Source: Cyanophora paradoxa
Lineage: Eukaryota > Glaucocystophyceae > Cyanophorales > Cyanophoraceae
Reading direction: 5' to 3'
Assembly (NCBI GenBank): GCA_004431415.1
Contig: QPMI01000265.1
Coordinates: 24,738-88,737, forward strand
DNA: 64,000 nt
Positions 1 to 12,454 of the stretch are shown one piece after another. Numbering within the stretch: position 1 is the stretch's first letter; each line of letters starts with the position of its first letter. Made by a program: the position numbers and the translations under genes. A model generated the notes under the pieces. It did not search any database, was not told the origin of the DNA, and saw only the letters and a program-made list of their open reading frames with translations.

Positions 1-957
1 GGGTTCAAACATCACACGTAGGGCGCGCGCGTACGAACCTCCTCTGAGTAGACGCTGACGACGCCGGCAGACGAGACGGCCACGTACGGGAGAAGCGGCG
101 ACCATCCAAGCGCAGCTTCAGGCGCGGAGCAAGTAATGTCAGAGCTGTCAGCGGACTGCGGCAGGCACGCGCACCAGTTTCGCCGCGCGTCGGCGCAGCG
201 AGACGTTCAAATTGGAAGTATGAGCTCATAGCTGTTCAGCAACCGGCTTTAGCTACGTTAGCTACTGAGCTGCTCCGTGCGGCGTGCTCATGAACAGTTT
301 GCCTCAAGAAGATCTTGGCACGCCAAGCTGAGTCTGCCCTCACCGAAGACAGCTGTTTCTGTGAGAGTGTACCCCCTGTTTGCCTGTCGGTAGGGACGGT
401 GCTTGCAAGGAAGCAGCTTGCGTTCAAGGTGCATTTTCGGGTGTTTAAGCGAAGCTTGTCAAGCTGGCAAGGTGCTCAAGGCAAGGCGCAAGCTGCTGCC
501 ATACAAAAGTTTTGTATGGGAGCGGCATATATGCATGGTATACGTATCATATATAGTATATACGTATACGTCACGGCGTAGCCCCCCCCTGTCCGGCTGT
601 GCACGTGTATTGGTGGAAACTTTTGTAAAAGTTCGGGGCTCATGCACATTGATAACACTGGCATACTAGCGCTGCGGACAACGCGAGCTAGAAGCGGCGC
701 CGGCGGTGCTACGTATATACCTACGGGGGCGAGAAGCCGCGAACGACGCAGGCAGGGCCCTCTGAAGGGGGGCCGGCGGGCGTGCACTCCCCCTGGGGTT
801 CCTGAAGGGGGGCGTGCACTCCCCCTAGGCCTAGGCCCTGGGGTTCCCCCTGTAGGTGTCCACTCTGTACGGGGCTCATGCGCACATGCACTGGCCCGGA
901 ATTCGAAATACATGTTCCGAATTCGAAGTTCTAGCTAGCACTAGCACTAGAGCCCGT

Positions 958-1040
958 GGATTGCTCGCGAACACTGCTAGTCCGAACAGCTACTGGTCTA
1001 GTTCAGATAACGCGTGTGTGTATCTGAAATGCAGCAGTGC
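958..1040. repeat. dispersed repeat fragment, copy near left edge
   Basis: The stretch reading gaacactgctagtccgaaca recurs almost unchanged near 6670, followed in both places by an identical tract ending in ctggtctag. It belongs to a family of short dispersed fragments in the low-GC intergenic parts of the first 10 kb. No coding signal was recognised. Confidence 0.6.
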
Positions 1041-1129
1041 GTGCGTGTGTGCGTATACACGCGTACGCGTTCCTACGCACACGGATTGGACCAACGGCGC
1101 GCTCTAAGAAGCACGCATGCGCAGGAACA

Positions 1130-1182
1130 GTGACTGAGCCTAGTGAGTGCGGCCGAGTGACCGAGCCTAGTGAGTGCGGCCG
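1130..1182. repeat. 27-bp tandem duplication
   Basis: Two adjacent copies of a unit beginning gtgac(t/c)gagcctagtgag differ at one base. No function is apparent. Confidence 0.8.
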
Positions 1183-1396
1183 CGGGCCATCGCGATCGAT
1201 ATATCGGATTCGGATCCGAATCAGGCCGCTCGAGCTCGAATTTTACCCCATTACTTTTATTTCGATCTGAACCTAGGCCTCGACCTTGGCCCTGCGGGGC
1301 TGGAGCGTTACTCCCCTTACGACCTTCGGAGAGAATGGCTGGGCCAGCAATGGCGAGGGCCGCACCTTCCTATTTGTAGCCCAGACAGGCGTAGGT

Positions 1397-1443
1397 CACA
1401 GATGCAGCTAGCTAGCCGCTAGCTTGCGTGTCTACGCTGAACG
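1397..1443. repeat. 47-bp dispersed repeat (copy 1 of 2)
   Basis: The block starting cacagatgcagctagctagc and ending ctacgctgaacg recurs at 9991-10037 with only a few substitutions. A shortened form ending tctatgctgaac lies near 6714-6731. It sits directly downstream of the HAUS4-like stop codon. Confidence 0.75.
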
Positions 1444-1447
1444 TTTT

Positions 1448-2755
1448 CTACGAACTACACAGGGACTCCAGGGCGAACTCCTGGTGCTCGAGTGACTCCT
1501 GAAGCTGGGTGTACTCGTCCACCAGGGCACGGAATTCGGACCCGATGCCCTCAAACTGAGAAAGTCTTTGCGAGGCCCCCTCATGGGCATCCCTGGCACG
1601 CTGAAGACGCTCATTGAGAAGAGTGCTGAGGAAATGAGGGGGAAGAAAAGAATTATTCAAAGAAGGACAAGCGATTAGCTGCACAGCTGCACACCGGATG
1701 CGTCGAAGGGCAGGGACAGTCTCCTTTGTGTAGGTGTCCACTCTGTACTGGTTCTTGACAACTCTGCGATAATTATCGTCTTGTTGAAGGCAATAGGCAG
1801 TTTTGAAAATTTAAAAGCAGCACGCACGTAAGCTTCAAGGCTGTGATATCGCACTTCGCCTCTAGGAGCCGCAATTCAAGATCCTCATGCTTCGGCCAGC
1901 TCTGAACCCGAAGAATCATGCCGACGTTCAGAAGGCATTCCAGCGTGGCTTCATCAGCTGCTCTAAGCCGGGCTCGTTCGGCCTGCCGGGCTTCATGCAC
2001 TTTTCGAAGACGGGTTCTCTCAGCATCCCGCCTTCTTTTTAATGCCAGCGCCATTGCACTAAGCTGCTGACCCAGATCTCCACCGCGCACCGATGCACTT
2101 TGAAACGTGCCTTCAATTTTGGGGAGAGCAATGAGCGATGGGCATATGAAATAACAACTCCAGATCCGATACCTGGAAGTGAGCTGTCCTCGAGGAAACT
2201 CAGAGCACTTTCACTCGTTGCTTTTAGAAGTGCACAAACTGATTTCGTAATGATAGCGCATCCTGCATCCAGATCCTGCGGGCGACTATATTCAGCTGGA
2301 TCATAACTATCGGAGTTGCATGTGCCACGCACTTTGCCCTGCAAAGCTGTCCTCATGTGGAGCTGCTCTAGAAAAGCACGTTCGACCCCGAGAACAGTCA
2401 CAGTCTGCCCGCTGTCCGCCGGCGCATCTGCATTTCTAGTCTCCGAACAGCGGCAGCGCGAGCACTGGGGCCGCAGACCGACAGGCAGGGGCAGCTCAAG
2501 CTGACTGATCGCCGAGACCACAGTGAGAAGCTTCCCAAACGAGTGCAACGCCTGCCCCGACGTCGTCAGTGTGCGACGGAGGACTGCCGTCGCAACCAGC
2601 ACCTGCGTCTGCGCCCGGCCCTTGACGGCGCGCTCAGAGCTCTCGTCACCTCTGGCCTCGACCAGCGCTTCTTTGATGAATTCGAGGAGGACAGCGGCCT
2701 CCAGGAAACGCACACGTGAGCGGCGCTCGGCTTCCAGAGCGCCCGCCAGCTCCAT
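1448..2755 (-). CDS. HAUS4: augmin complex subunit 4-like (HAUS4)
   Basis: HAUS4 is a coiled-coil subunit of augmin, the complex that recruits gamma-tubulin to existing spindle microtubules so that new ones branch off. The C-terminal exon carries the best match: a stretch beginning DTYTKETVPALRRIR, then a long helix, then SEFRALVDEYTQLQESLE. This has the order and spacing of the human HAUS4 C terminus. The upstream exon (about 1830-2080) is rich in Arg, Glu and Lys and ends with a segment resembling the family's conserved central helix. An intron begins gtgcgtgctgc near 1832 and its acceptor joins KLT to VVKNQYR in frame. The ATG at 2755 opens a long helical exon; an earlier start is possible. 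The gene diverges from POLA2, 349 bp away. Confidence 0.8.
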
Positions 2756-3104
2756 GGGCGTGCACGTCTAGATGCAGAAAGCAGTATCTCTGCCCTTCTG
2801 AGCGCTTCTGAAGCGCCGTTTGGAATAAGCTGAAGCGCGCCGGGGCGCTGGACCGAACGCCAAACTACACTTCTCCACCTAGTACCCCTGTCCAGAATTC
2901 GAATTCGGCGGGAGCGCACCAGTCCCTACAGCCCGTCCCTGCGCCGCGCGCGCTCTAGTCTGGGGAGGCGCATATCGTTAGGCGCATCGGCCAGCGCCGC
3001 GACGCAGTTCGTTAGCCGGATCGGCCAGCGCCGCGAAGATCAGCGGGCCGGCCGGCACAGCGCGGAAGTTCCCGCCATTCCTCCTCCAGCCCAAGCGATC
3101 CGAA
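2756..3104. promoter_or_regulatory. divergent intergenic region, HAUS4/POLA2
   Basis: This 349-bp interval separates the two ATG codons and is the only place for both promoters. It contains a short EcoRI-like palindromic pair (gaattcgaattc) near 2895 and a duplicated block, cggccagcgccgcgaagatc with a cggccagcgccgcgacgcag relative, at about 2990-3040. No TATA element was recognised. Confidence 0.4.
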
Positions 3105-5523
3105 ATGTCTTCGGAAGGGGACTTGATTGCCGAGTGTCGCCGTAAGCTCGGCCTGGAGCTATCGCCGGACTCGGAGCTGCTGACAGCGTGTACGTCGTTC
3201 CAGGCACTTAGCCAGCCGCCCATCACTTGATCTAAAACCCCCGTCGCAGGCGCGAAGGTCTGCCGCGCGGTTGGTATCGGGGCACGGCAGCTAGCGATGG
3301 AGCTCGAGACTTACTCCATGAACAATCTGGGTGGAGACAACAACAAATTGGCGGCGAAGCACGTGGATGCACTTCGCTCAGCACTGGAGAGCAAGGCCAA
3401 AAGCAAATCGCTGCCCGCAACCACCACGCGGCCAGTGCGTTCAGGCTTGTGCATGCTTACGCGTGCTGCATGTTGATTGCACTCGCCAGGCGAAACTGTC
3501 TCGTCCCAGTTCCGATGTTTCTCAGAGTCCAGAACAGGAAGAGCGGCCAGCTAAGCGTTTCGCACCCGTCAGCCCTGAGCAGCCTTCCCGGGCTGCGGTG
3601 GAATCATCCAGCGTTACTCGGTGCACAAAATTGCTCAATCGTAACTGTCCGCCCAGACACCCTCTGAACGTGTACGCATAGTGAGGCCCTGGTTGACACC
3701 TTCAAGGAGCGCAAGAAGGGCGTTGTTGTCGTCAAACTCCATGAACACCTCTCAGAGAACCTAAAGGACGACAGCAATGCCTCGTTTGAGGTTATCCCTT
3801 CTTTTCTTCGTGACTTGGTCTATCTCGCGTTGACTAGCAAGTTTTGCAGGTGAACACACTTGGGGTTCAACTGGAGGCTTGCCCGAAGTTCATGTTCGAG
3901 CCCCCGGTGGACCGTGTCAACAGTGAGCTGCAGCTGTTGTATGCATGATTTTTAATGTTTTGCGAACTGAAATTCGCTTGCAGAGCTTCAACAGCGCCTG
4001 ATGTCCGTTTCACAAATGCTAATAGAGAACGCTCGCTCTGGCGATGGCGATGAACAGAAAAGTGTGGAGGCTCTTGACAAACCTGTTCAAGATGCCGTGC
4101 TAGTGCGTGGCAGGATCGCGTGCGACGGAGAAGGTCGCCCTACTGCACAGTCCTTGCTTTTGCAAGATAAAATCGCTTCTGTGCCCCTCGATGTTTCAGC
4201 AGTACCAGCATTCGCCTTGTTTCCTGGACAAGTGGTGGTCGTGGAGGGCATCAATCCAACAGGTCGCAAGATTTACGCATCCAAAATCCATAATGTGCTT
4301 TTTCTCGCGTTCTCGGCAAGAATTTTGTCTTGACGAAATGCAGGACTGTGGTCTTCAGAATGACGAGGACGCCAAGGTGGAACTGCAGCATGGTATTCGA
4401 GTGGTTGCTGCAGCTGGTCCATTTACGACTTCTGCAAACGAGGAGTATGATCCTTTGTTCGAGCTGCTTGAGACAGCCCGCGAGTTTAAGCCCCACGTGC
4501 TTTTGCTGGTTTGCTGATTTGTCTTGACTTTGACGAAGTACCCAATATTAATCAGACCCGTCATGTGATTTCAGATGGGTCCTTTCATTGACGTTCAGCA
4601 TCCAAGTGTCCGGGACTCTACCTTGGAGTTGTCTTTTGCTGACCTCTTCCAGCAGGTGTGTTGAGCTAACCGTGTGCACTTTTGGACGAACTTTATTGCT
4701 CAAGCTGTATGCCAGAATGTTGCCGACAAGCTGGAGAAATTCGTCTCCAGGGCCCCGGAATATACACGTGTCTTCATCATGCCTTCCACTCGGGATGCCT
4801 TGCACCCCTTCCCTTTCCCGCAGCCTCCCCTGGATAAGGAAAATTTGTCTCTCTCCATCCCTTCCTCGGTACACAGATACCATTTTTAAATGCTTGTGGG
4901 AGACTTGACTCTTACTCAGGTCACGTGCATCCCCAATCCGTGCACCCTGGAAATCGCTGGCACAAAACTCTGCATTGGTGCATGTTCGCAAGATGTCATC
5001 TTTGCCTTGAATCGGGAGGAGCTCGCAGTGTAAGTGATCGATAACATTCCAATGCTCACATTAACTTCTTTATTTCCCTGCCTAGTGCCGGTGATGGCAT
5101 TCCTGCGGACAAACTGGGCCGCCTGGCAAAACATCTGGTTGCCCAAAGAAGGTGCCACCAACAATTAGTGGGAGACAATGAGCTCTAACGAGGGGATCAC
5201 AGCTACTTCCCACTGCACCCTGGGCCTCCTGACACTGCTGTGAACGTGGCTCGGAGTGAAATGTACTCGATGCCACGAACCCCGAATATTTTAATTCTTC
5301 CCTCCGACCTTGCGCATTTTGCCAAGGTCTGGTCCTCTCCTGTCTCCAGATGATGGACTCCGACTGATCGCCTCTGCAGCGCATCAATGACAGCACTGTG
5401 TGCTTGAATCCAGGCCGTTTGGCGAAGGGCACAGGTGGCGGGACCTTTGCCAAGATCGTTGTGCATCCGACAAAAGATGCACCAATAGCTGACAGTGTTA
5501 GAGTTGACGTGGTTCGAGTGTGA
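3105..5523 (+). CDS. POLA2: DNA polymerase alpha subunit B
   Basis: The B subunit tethers primase to the catalytic subunit in the polymerase alpha-primase complex that starts every Okazaki fragment. It combines an OB fold with an inactive calcineurin-like phosphoesterase fold. The OB part shows FPGQVVVVEGINPTGRKIYA (about 4220-4290). The phosphoesterase part follows: GPFTTSANEEYDPLFELLE, a MGPFIDVQHP segment (about 4574) and IMPSTRDALHPFPFPQPP (about 4775-4830). The C terminus has CLNPGRLAKGTGGGTFAKI and ends at TGA 5521-5523. At least eight exons are needed, with ordinary introns of moderate GC. The ATG at 3105 opens a helical N terminus (MSSEGDLIAECRRKLGLEL). A MITE-like element begins 20 bp after the stop. 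Identity is very secure; exact N-terminal exon joins are not. Confidence 0.93.
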
Positions 5524-5543
5524 TGAGGGTTGACCTTCATTTC

Positions 5544-6357
5544 GCATTTGGACACGCACTAAAACTCAGGTCCGGGCTACAAGTGTGGGAATGTACACTG
5601 CGGCGGCCGCGGCCGCGGGCCCAGCTGCAGCCCACCAGCGAACTGGTCGGCCGAGCCCTGCGTGGCCCCCTAAGGAGAGTAATGCGCCTCCCCGCGGACA
5701 CTCTGGCTAGCTATAGCTGCATGTGCCCGCGCGGCGTGGTGCTGCATGGCGTCTTGTGGCGGCGGGGGTCGTCTCGGGGTGGTGGCAGGGGGGGCGCCCC
5801 TACGGGCCAGGGGGGCCCTGGGGGGGCCGACATGGAGTAACTGAGTCAGCCTGCGGACGGGTGGCCAAAAAGGGGGTCAGATCGAAATCGAAAACTATTG
5901 ACATCCAAATCAAAGCAAACGGGGCCGGGGCGCACTCGATCGACGAGCCTCGATCGATCGACGAAAGCAAACGGGGGCGCACTCGAGATAGACGTCCTAA
6001 TCGTAATTATAATCGCAATTTAATCGCACTGCGGCAGATCAAGGACGTCCTATAGCTAATCGTAATCGCAATCGCCGATCAAGGACGCCCTAATCGTAAT
6101 CGCAGATCATCGGATCAAAGCTAAGACGCCCTAATCGTAATCAAAAACATCCGATCCTAATCGTTATCGCAATCGCAGATATCGACCAAGGACGCCCTAA
6201 TGGTAATCGCAGATCAAGGATGCCCGACCCAAGCTCAGTCATCCAACCCCCAATCGTAATCGCAGATCAAAGGCCAACTTTCGTCCATCTGCAGTGTACG
6301 TATACATTCCCACACTTAGCTTGTAGCCCTGACTTGCGTTTCTAGTACGTGTTGATA
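5544..6357. mobile_element. MITE-like element, copy 1
   Basis: The left end starts gcatttggacacg and continues through gtccgggctacaagtgtggg. A degenerate inverted copy of the same string closes the element at about 6290-6357. A second family member lies at 24483-25142. The interior holds a block shared with that copy (gcgcctccccgcggacactc at about 5687) and a run of short tandem repeats. No transposase was seen, so it is probably non-autonomous. It starts 20 bp after the POLA2 stop codon and may supply that gene's 3' end. The exact right boundary and a target duplication were not resolved. Confidence 0.65.
5985..6275. repeat. tandem repeats inside MITE-like element
   Basis: A motif of the form gatcaaggacgccctaatcg followed by taatcgca is repeated about eight times with small changes and variable spacing. 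The same block is absent from the second element copy, so it expanded after the copies separated or was lost from the other. Confidence 0.7.
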
Positions 6358-6657
6358 TCCTGGGGCCGGGATTGGGCAAGACTCATAGCATATAGCTATA
6401 GTGCTAACCAGCCGGTGGCCAGCTGCAGCCAGGGGGGGCTACCACCCAGAAGGGGTACAGAAACAGGGGAAATTGGCTACGGAATTCGAAGGGTCATCCC
6501 GGGTGTAAATCATGTGAATTTGGGCCTCAAAAGAGTGTCACTGAGTCAAGTTGACGTTCAGGTGACTGCAAGCATGTTTCGACCCCTTAGATTCGATTAC
6601 GACCCCTCGGTTTCGATTTCGATCTCGACATCGAGTTGCCTATCCGAGAGAGCCCAT

Positions 6658-6735
6658 GGATTGCTCAACGAACACTGCTAGTCCGAACAGCTACTGGTCT
6701 AGTCTGAAATGCACCACGTGTCTATGCTGAACTTA
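6658..6735. repeat. dispersed repeat fragment, second copy
   Basis: Matches 958-1008 over about 45 bp and then a short form of the 1397-1443 repeat. It abuts the squalene synthase stop codon. Repeats of this family therefore sit at the 3' ends of two minus-strand genes. Confidence 0.6.
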
Positions 6736-9285
6736 CTAGAACCTGGACTGATAGCGGTCGATGAGCGAGGCTGACACGTACAGAACTGGAGGAAGAAGGG
6801 CAATGTTCGCAGTTGGGTCCAGCGTGTCCAAACGCGAATACATGTAGAAACTGCACGCTGCAAGGGCAGCCCCGAAGACTGCAGTCCCCAGCCACGAAAC
6901 AGGCTTTGTAGACTTGGGTATCAATGCTTCAGCATCCTTGATTGATTGCACAGTCCTGGCATATGAAGTGAGACAGACGGATTGTCTCATATGTTTGCAT
7001 CTCTTACCACGGAAGAACAGTTGTGTTCGCAGCAGACCGTGTCTCTGTGCGGAGAGACTTCAGGAAGAACGCAAACCAGCGATACACAGCATCCATATCA
7101 TTGCAATCCAAGATGATCTGTGCAGATGTCCCATTAAAACAGATCAACTAGACGATGTGATTACAAACCTTTACACTCAGGCCGCGCCGAAGCTTTACAA
7201 CACCCGTAAAGACATTAGGGTTGTTGTAGATTGCTGCAAGAGTGGCAATCGCCATTATCTGGGGAATCGCACAGAACTTGAACACATTCTGCAGAAAAGC
7301 ATGATGAGTGTGCACATGCCCTAGTGGACAGATTGCGCTTACAGGATCCTTGAGGCCTCGCAAGTACTCAAAGCAGTCAGGGATGTGACGAAGTGCGTCA
7401 GTGATGAGGTGGTTGAGGCACTCGAGGCCCTTTTGACCCAAGAAAAAAAGTTGAGATGCGCAGATGTCGGATTAAAGATAAGACCACCTTGCTCAAATTC
7501 TCCTTCTTGGAAAAAGCAGCAATCTCAGGTGCATACTGGGCCCTGGTACATGCATTCAGAGCGATGCAAAACAAGGCTTTGATGTACGCACCACACTTCC
7601 TTTGGCCAGAAGATCCGTTTGTCAAGCAGATCTGCAGAAATTGAAGTTAATGTCTCTGTGCTCGAAGCACGACGGGGCAGGATAATTAGAGCGAACCTTC
7701 CAGATAATCTCTGATGATGTTCACCTTCTGCAGGAAAAGCCCCATACTGTTCGACAGCTTATCCTTCGAAGCGTAAGATTTATCTAAGATAAAAGGTTCA
7801 TGTGAGAGCAAGTACTTGCGACAAAAAAGCAGCAGAACCTTCGATTCCAGAAGCAGCAAACATCTTCGAGAGACCTATTCCCACGAGGCCCGCCACATAG
7901 TGACAGTAGAGATTATAGTCTTCCAAAGAGTCGACCGTCTTCTCCACAAAGTCTGCCATGCCATTTCCCATTCTATTCGTGATATCTTTGATTACCTGTT
8001 CGCCCAATTAGAACGGAGAATTTCGCAGAAAAAGCAAAACGCGCGAATTGCCTCCTGGTATCTGAGGAGGGCTTAGCTCTGGTGTCACCAATAGTGCAGA
8101 ATATAAGCTGTGGAACGCACGCAGGCTTCAGCTTGCGGAAAACCTCCTGGACGCGATCGAAGTTCTGAAGCAGTTCTAGCTCCTTTCCCTTTCCAGCATC
8201 TTTAAAAGCGCAGATGATAAGCTTTCAATGTAGCTTCGCACGTGTGCAAATTTGCAGACCTCCTGCTTTCCAGCTCACTTCTCCGAGGTGATTGTGGAAA
8301 TCTCGGAGGCGTGCGACGCGTGTGGCCTTTGGAATTGTTGTGTCGTCCTCTGAGGCGAAATTCAAGTCTGTGCGGAGCAAGGGGCCAGGAAGGCAAACCG
8401 ACAGTGTCCAAGGCACGGAGAACCAGATAGAAGATGCAAACCTGCTCTCATGTCAGCGGCTTGCCGGAAAATTCAGTTCGTGCTACACACAGGATCACGG
8501 AGCTCATCACCAAGTTGTTGGATGACCACCTGCCAGATGGCGATAAGAAAACATACCGCCCAGATGACGAATTTCACGCAGCGTACCGCAAAAGAACGAC
8601 TGACAGCAACAAGCATGCGGTAGCTGTACTTCCATGCTGAGAATTCATGAACGGTACGCTGGTAGCAATTCGAGAAACTGGAATGCACCTGGGTCAGGGT
8701 GATCGGTAGTTACTGCCTGCGAAAAAAAAGTTAGGCGCTACTGCTTTCTGCAGCTGCCTGGGCTATCAAGAAGATACTATCAGCCGCCAGCCGGAAGGTT
8801 ACAAGTGTTCTAAAACCGGTGTTGGGGTGACAACGGGCAGGGACAACACACGTTGTGCCTGGTTTACTTTAAATCGGAGCCCCGATCTATTTGCGCATGT
8901 AATACGGATGCAAAGAGCGCCTACCGACACGCCCTTCAGCGCCGAGGACGACTGAAGCCTGTATCGCGGACTCGTCAGCGACGCTCAGCAATCTGAACTA
9001 GCGGGCGTGTGAAGCACGTCGGGTCGATGTCCGATCACATAAAGATTTCTTAGCGCGCGTATAGCTACACTAGCTAAGCCGCGGAACGGCGCGAACGCAC
9101 TTGTACCGAACCAACGACAGAACCTAGGGTGCAGCGGTCAGGCAGCGCGGCGCGAAACCGGCGCGCAAGTGAGTACCTCGTCCGGGCGGGAGAAGCTCTG
9201 CGCCGAAGGTGGCGTTCAGTGAATTTGCCGCGAGCTCAGCGAAGGGCAGCTGCACCTTGGCGAAGGCGCGCGCGATTTCCCCCAT
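6736..9285 (-). CDS. SQS: squalene synthase (farnesyl-diphosphate farnesyltransferase)
   Basis: Joins two farnesyl diphosphates into squalene on the ER membrane, the first committed step of sterol synthesis. Family signatures appear in order: VSRSFA then [14 protein letters not shown]; the first Asp-rich motif DTVEDD (split by an intron near 8370); [20 protein letters not shown] (about 7880-7940); the second Asp-rich motif DYLED (split near 7690-7720); FWPKEVW; and [19 protein letters not shown]. The C terminus has the expected hydrophobic anchor ([15 protein letters not shown]) and ends at 6736. Exon 1 is assigned to 9285-9176 ([18 protein letters not shown]...): its phase-1 end joins exactly to AWKYSYRML after a roughly 500-bp intron. 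Both catalytic Asp clusters look intact. Exon 1 is the least certain part. Confidence 0.92.
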
Positions 9286-10204
9286 GATGATGGAGGTATG
9301 ACTAGCGCCCGGAGGTATGACAATCTACGTCCGCTCTTCTGCTTGGCCGTTAACCTTTGGTGCGCGGGCGATGTGATCGTGCGCAAATTAAACGCACTGG
9401 ACGCTCGCGGCGCTCGCCGCTTCTCCTCTCGCTTGAGCTTGAACGTCGACCGTACGTATACCCCTGATTGGCCGGTTCCAGCTAAGTACCCCCCCCCCCG
9501 TTCCGGCTAAGACGAGGAACCGGCCCACGAATGACAGCTAGCGCTGCAGGTATTTCAAGAGCACGTGCGGCACGGATCAAGATCAAGCTTAAGGTTGCCG
9601 GCCAACCAGCTGCAAATCTAAATCAAAGTCGAAGTTCAACCCCGCCCAACCCCGCCCAACGTTTACCCCAATAACCAACTTTGGCAATGCCCCAAAGTCA
9701 AAGTTCAACCCCGCGCTGTGCTGCAATTTGAATTGCAAGCGCTAGAAGGGGTATAGCTAAGAAAGAAATAGCTAAGCGAAGGGCCGGGAGAGATAGCAAA
9801 AGCTACCAGCAACGGCAATTGCAAGGGTTGCACCCTCCTGCGTGCATGTAGCCAGACACCTCACAGGGGTCCCCACCCACACAAACCAGTGGACAGGGAG
9901 CGGTGGATTCTCCAGAGCAGACTGGCAGGTTTGCTTGACATTTGGGGGGGTGTTTGTTTTCTAGTTCCTTGTTTGGATTTGGAGCTCCGCCACAGATGCA
10001 GCTACCTAGCCACTAGCTTGCGTTTCTACGCTGAACGCAGTTCAGTTCAAGCAAATCAAAATCAAAAGACGAAGTCCAACGTTAAACCCTTCCAACCCCA
10101 GCCCCTTGTCGTCTAGGGACGTTCGCAAGGGGCCCGAACTTGATGCGCATGGACTGCTTTCCTTTCGAATGACTCCTCCCACACAACAGGAAGGGAAAAC
10201 TCCC
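9286..10204. other. intergenic, no gene recognised; contains dispersed repeat
   Basis: The interval between the squalene synthase start and the PRPF31 stop has no convincing frame. It contains a C10 tract near 9490, a run of related ccaaagtcaaagttcaaccc tracts (9610-9720), and the second copy of the 47-bp repeat at 9991-10037. Confidence 0.5.
9991..10037. repeat. 47-bp dispersed repeat (copy 2 of 2)
   Basis: Near-identical to 1397-1443, with substitutions in ctacctagccactagc and cgtttctacg. The copies have the same orientation. Confidence 0.75.
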
Positions 10205-12454
10205 TCACTTTGGGCCGGGGAGAAGGGACGCTGGCTCCTTCTTGATCTGGGAAAACTGTGCACTCCCTCCTGTTAGAGCCTTGAAAGGCAAACACCATCG
10301 ATATCAGCACCAGGGTGTGCACCGTGCCAGAGCTGGAGAAATATTTGCCACCATCCTTCTTTCCGGCAGGCTGGGCGTTGGGGTTCACTAGTTCCAGACC
10401 CTGGACCGGCGTGAAAACGATTGAAGACGAGATGCCACTCGTCAAGCCTGAGCTCCCTGTCGGCCGCTGCTTGATGAGCTTCATCTTTGCTGCGCAACAG
10501 GATATATGTTGAGACTTGTTGAATGCCGGGATGTGGCACGAGAGGCGGACCCTTGGTCATGATCTTCTGGTCCTTCGGTGTGATGCGCAGTTTTCCTGAG
10601 CCCTCGACGCCAAGGAGGCCAAAGCCCCTTCCGGTGGCTTGATACTCCTCCTCCGCCTTGCCGAATGCAATGCGGTTTGCCGCCTTGCGCACTTCCGACA
10701 TCACGTACCGCTCTTTCATCCGCCGCACCCTACCAGGTGCACGGAGGGCGGATTTAGCAGGATCATAGCACAAACAGGACATAACGAACGCACCGCTTGC
10801 CGGCACGTTTCGTTCGCGGCTTGGAGTCCGGCGCCGGGAGGGGCTTCGGTGCCCGCGGAGGGGGTGGCTCCTGGAGCTTCTCCAGGCGCTTTGTGATGTC
10901 GGCAAGGAACTTCTTCCCAACTGAGCCTGCAGAAAAAATCAATGCGCAGAATGAAGGGCACGCACGGGGAGGCCAACCATCTGGTGCCTCATGGAAGCTG
11001 TCGATGCGGGCGGCGAGTGTGAGCCTGCACAGGCAACTGAGGTCACCACGGACAAGCCCCACAGATAAACAAAAATAAATCTGCTGACTTGGCGGCAATG
11101 ACACGCTGTGCCTTGACACGGAGTGAGGGCGGCGTGTTCTGCACGATGTCTGCAGTGTAGATGAACCCTGCGTGTGGAAGGGCGCTGGCCGTCGACATCC
11201 CCGCAAGGTTCTTCTTTCGCTTTCCAAGCACCTGCGCATCCCCACACCAGTCAGCCACCCGCTCGCTGCAGTTCGCGACATGCCGTTTGCGAACCTGCAC
11301 GTTGCAGCCCGGGATCTTGGAGAGAGCCACAAGGCCTCCAGCAGCAGCGACAATCTTTGCGGCGATGGAGCTGCCCACGATAGCGCTAACGTTTGGCGCA
11401 ATGAAGGACATACGGCTCTCGACGTAGTCGATGATCTGCGCCGAGCTCGAACACTCTAAACGCCTAAAGGGGCCCCCGCAGCACCTTCTTCTTGCACGCG
11501 TCGAGCTCAAGAATCTCGGTGCAACCCTGCATGACGTTCGCGAGCTGCGCATCGTCCAGCGGTGTGCCCGACGTGGTCGACCCCGTCACAGAGACGACCA
11601 TAATAGTGGCGGAGGGCAGTATTCCCGTCAAGTCTATGAGCGTCATATCCTGAGACGCACGGCGTCAGTGGCTGCTACGTGCAGTGGCTGCTACGTGCAG
11701 TGCTGGGTGGTGGTGCACCATCTCATTGCCGATGGTGCGGACGACGCGGGCGTAGTCCAGAGGGTTCAACACGAGGGACTCCAGCTCCGGAAATTTGTGC
11801 GCGTACAGATCCCGCACGTACTTGTGGAGAACAGCAACCTCGTTTTCGATTTCAATCGACAGCTGCGATGCCCGCGTTAGGAGGCTTGCATCTTAAAGCC
11901 TAGCGCGTGACGCCGCGCCTGGTTGGACTCCACGATGAGCTGGTATTCGGGATCCTCTTCTATGGGGCCAACGACCCCGTCTGAGCGTGGGTTTTGCATC
12001 AGCTCTGTAATTTTCTGCGCGTGCGATCAACAAAAGCGCTTCCACGGTCATTACAGCGTTCGCATTTCACCTCCAGGTGCTTCTTCATGCGCTTGCTGTT
12101 CCGGATCTTCGCTATATTCGCGAAGGCAGCGTTCTTCGCGGCTTCCTCGATGGCTTGCTCCCTGGATTTCTGCGGCAAGTTCAGGAAGTAGGTACGACGC
12201 GTTTCGGGCCAATACGCACCTCAATTTCCATCAGATCTTTGCTCTCCTCGTCCTGGGGCTCCTCCTTCACCTGCACCTCCTCGCCCGCCTCGCCGTTGTC
12301 ATCTAGCGCCGCATAAGCGCAAGTTGCGAACCAGCGCCCCGCGTCGACGCGCACCTTCGCCGGCCGACTCGTCGCCCTCCTGATCCTCTGCCTCCTCCGC
12401 GCCCGCGCCAACATCGTCCTCAAGGTCCTCGAGGAACGCGTCGGCGAGGGACAT
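10205..12454 (-). CDS. PRPF31: pre-mRNA splicing factor Prp31
   Basis: Prp31 binds the 15.5K protein and U4 snRNA through its Nop domain and bridges U4/U6 to U5 in the tri-snRNP. The N terminus MSLADAFLEDLEDD matches the family start exactly (ATG 12454). Nop-domain segments follow: ATIMVVSVTGSTTSG, VESRMSFIAPNVSAIVGSSI, AAAGGLVALSKIPGCN, GFIYTADIVQNTPPSLRVKA and LAARIDSFHEAPDG. The C-terminal half has KPLPAPDSKPRTKRAGKR, RRMKERYVMSEVRKAANRIA and FTPVQGLELVNP. The last exon is short: KYFSSSG joins across an intron to FSQIKKEPASLLPGPK, then the stop at 10205-10207, which parallels the human end. About ten exons are required. Confidence 0.93.

Larger units (their letters stand above)
1..1447. 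other. intergenic, repeat-rich, no recognisable gene
   Basis: No reading frame here resembles a known protein. Visible structure includes an AT-rich palindromic tract of alternating tata/cgta near 530-580, a short duplicated block containing gcgtgcactccccct near 780-830, a 27-bp tandem duplication at 1130-1182, and a 47-bp fragment at 1397-1443 shared with 9991-10037. An open frame on the minus strand (5-229) starts with ATG and runs off the left edge; it could be a first exon but nothing identifies it. Confidence 0.5.

Noticed and set aside
5-229. Minus-strand ORF at the left edge with a leader-like composition
   Set aside because: It starts with ATG and lacks a stop in the window, but no recognisable sequence or splice continuation supports it; listed only within the intergenic note.
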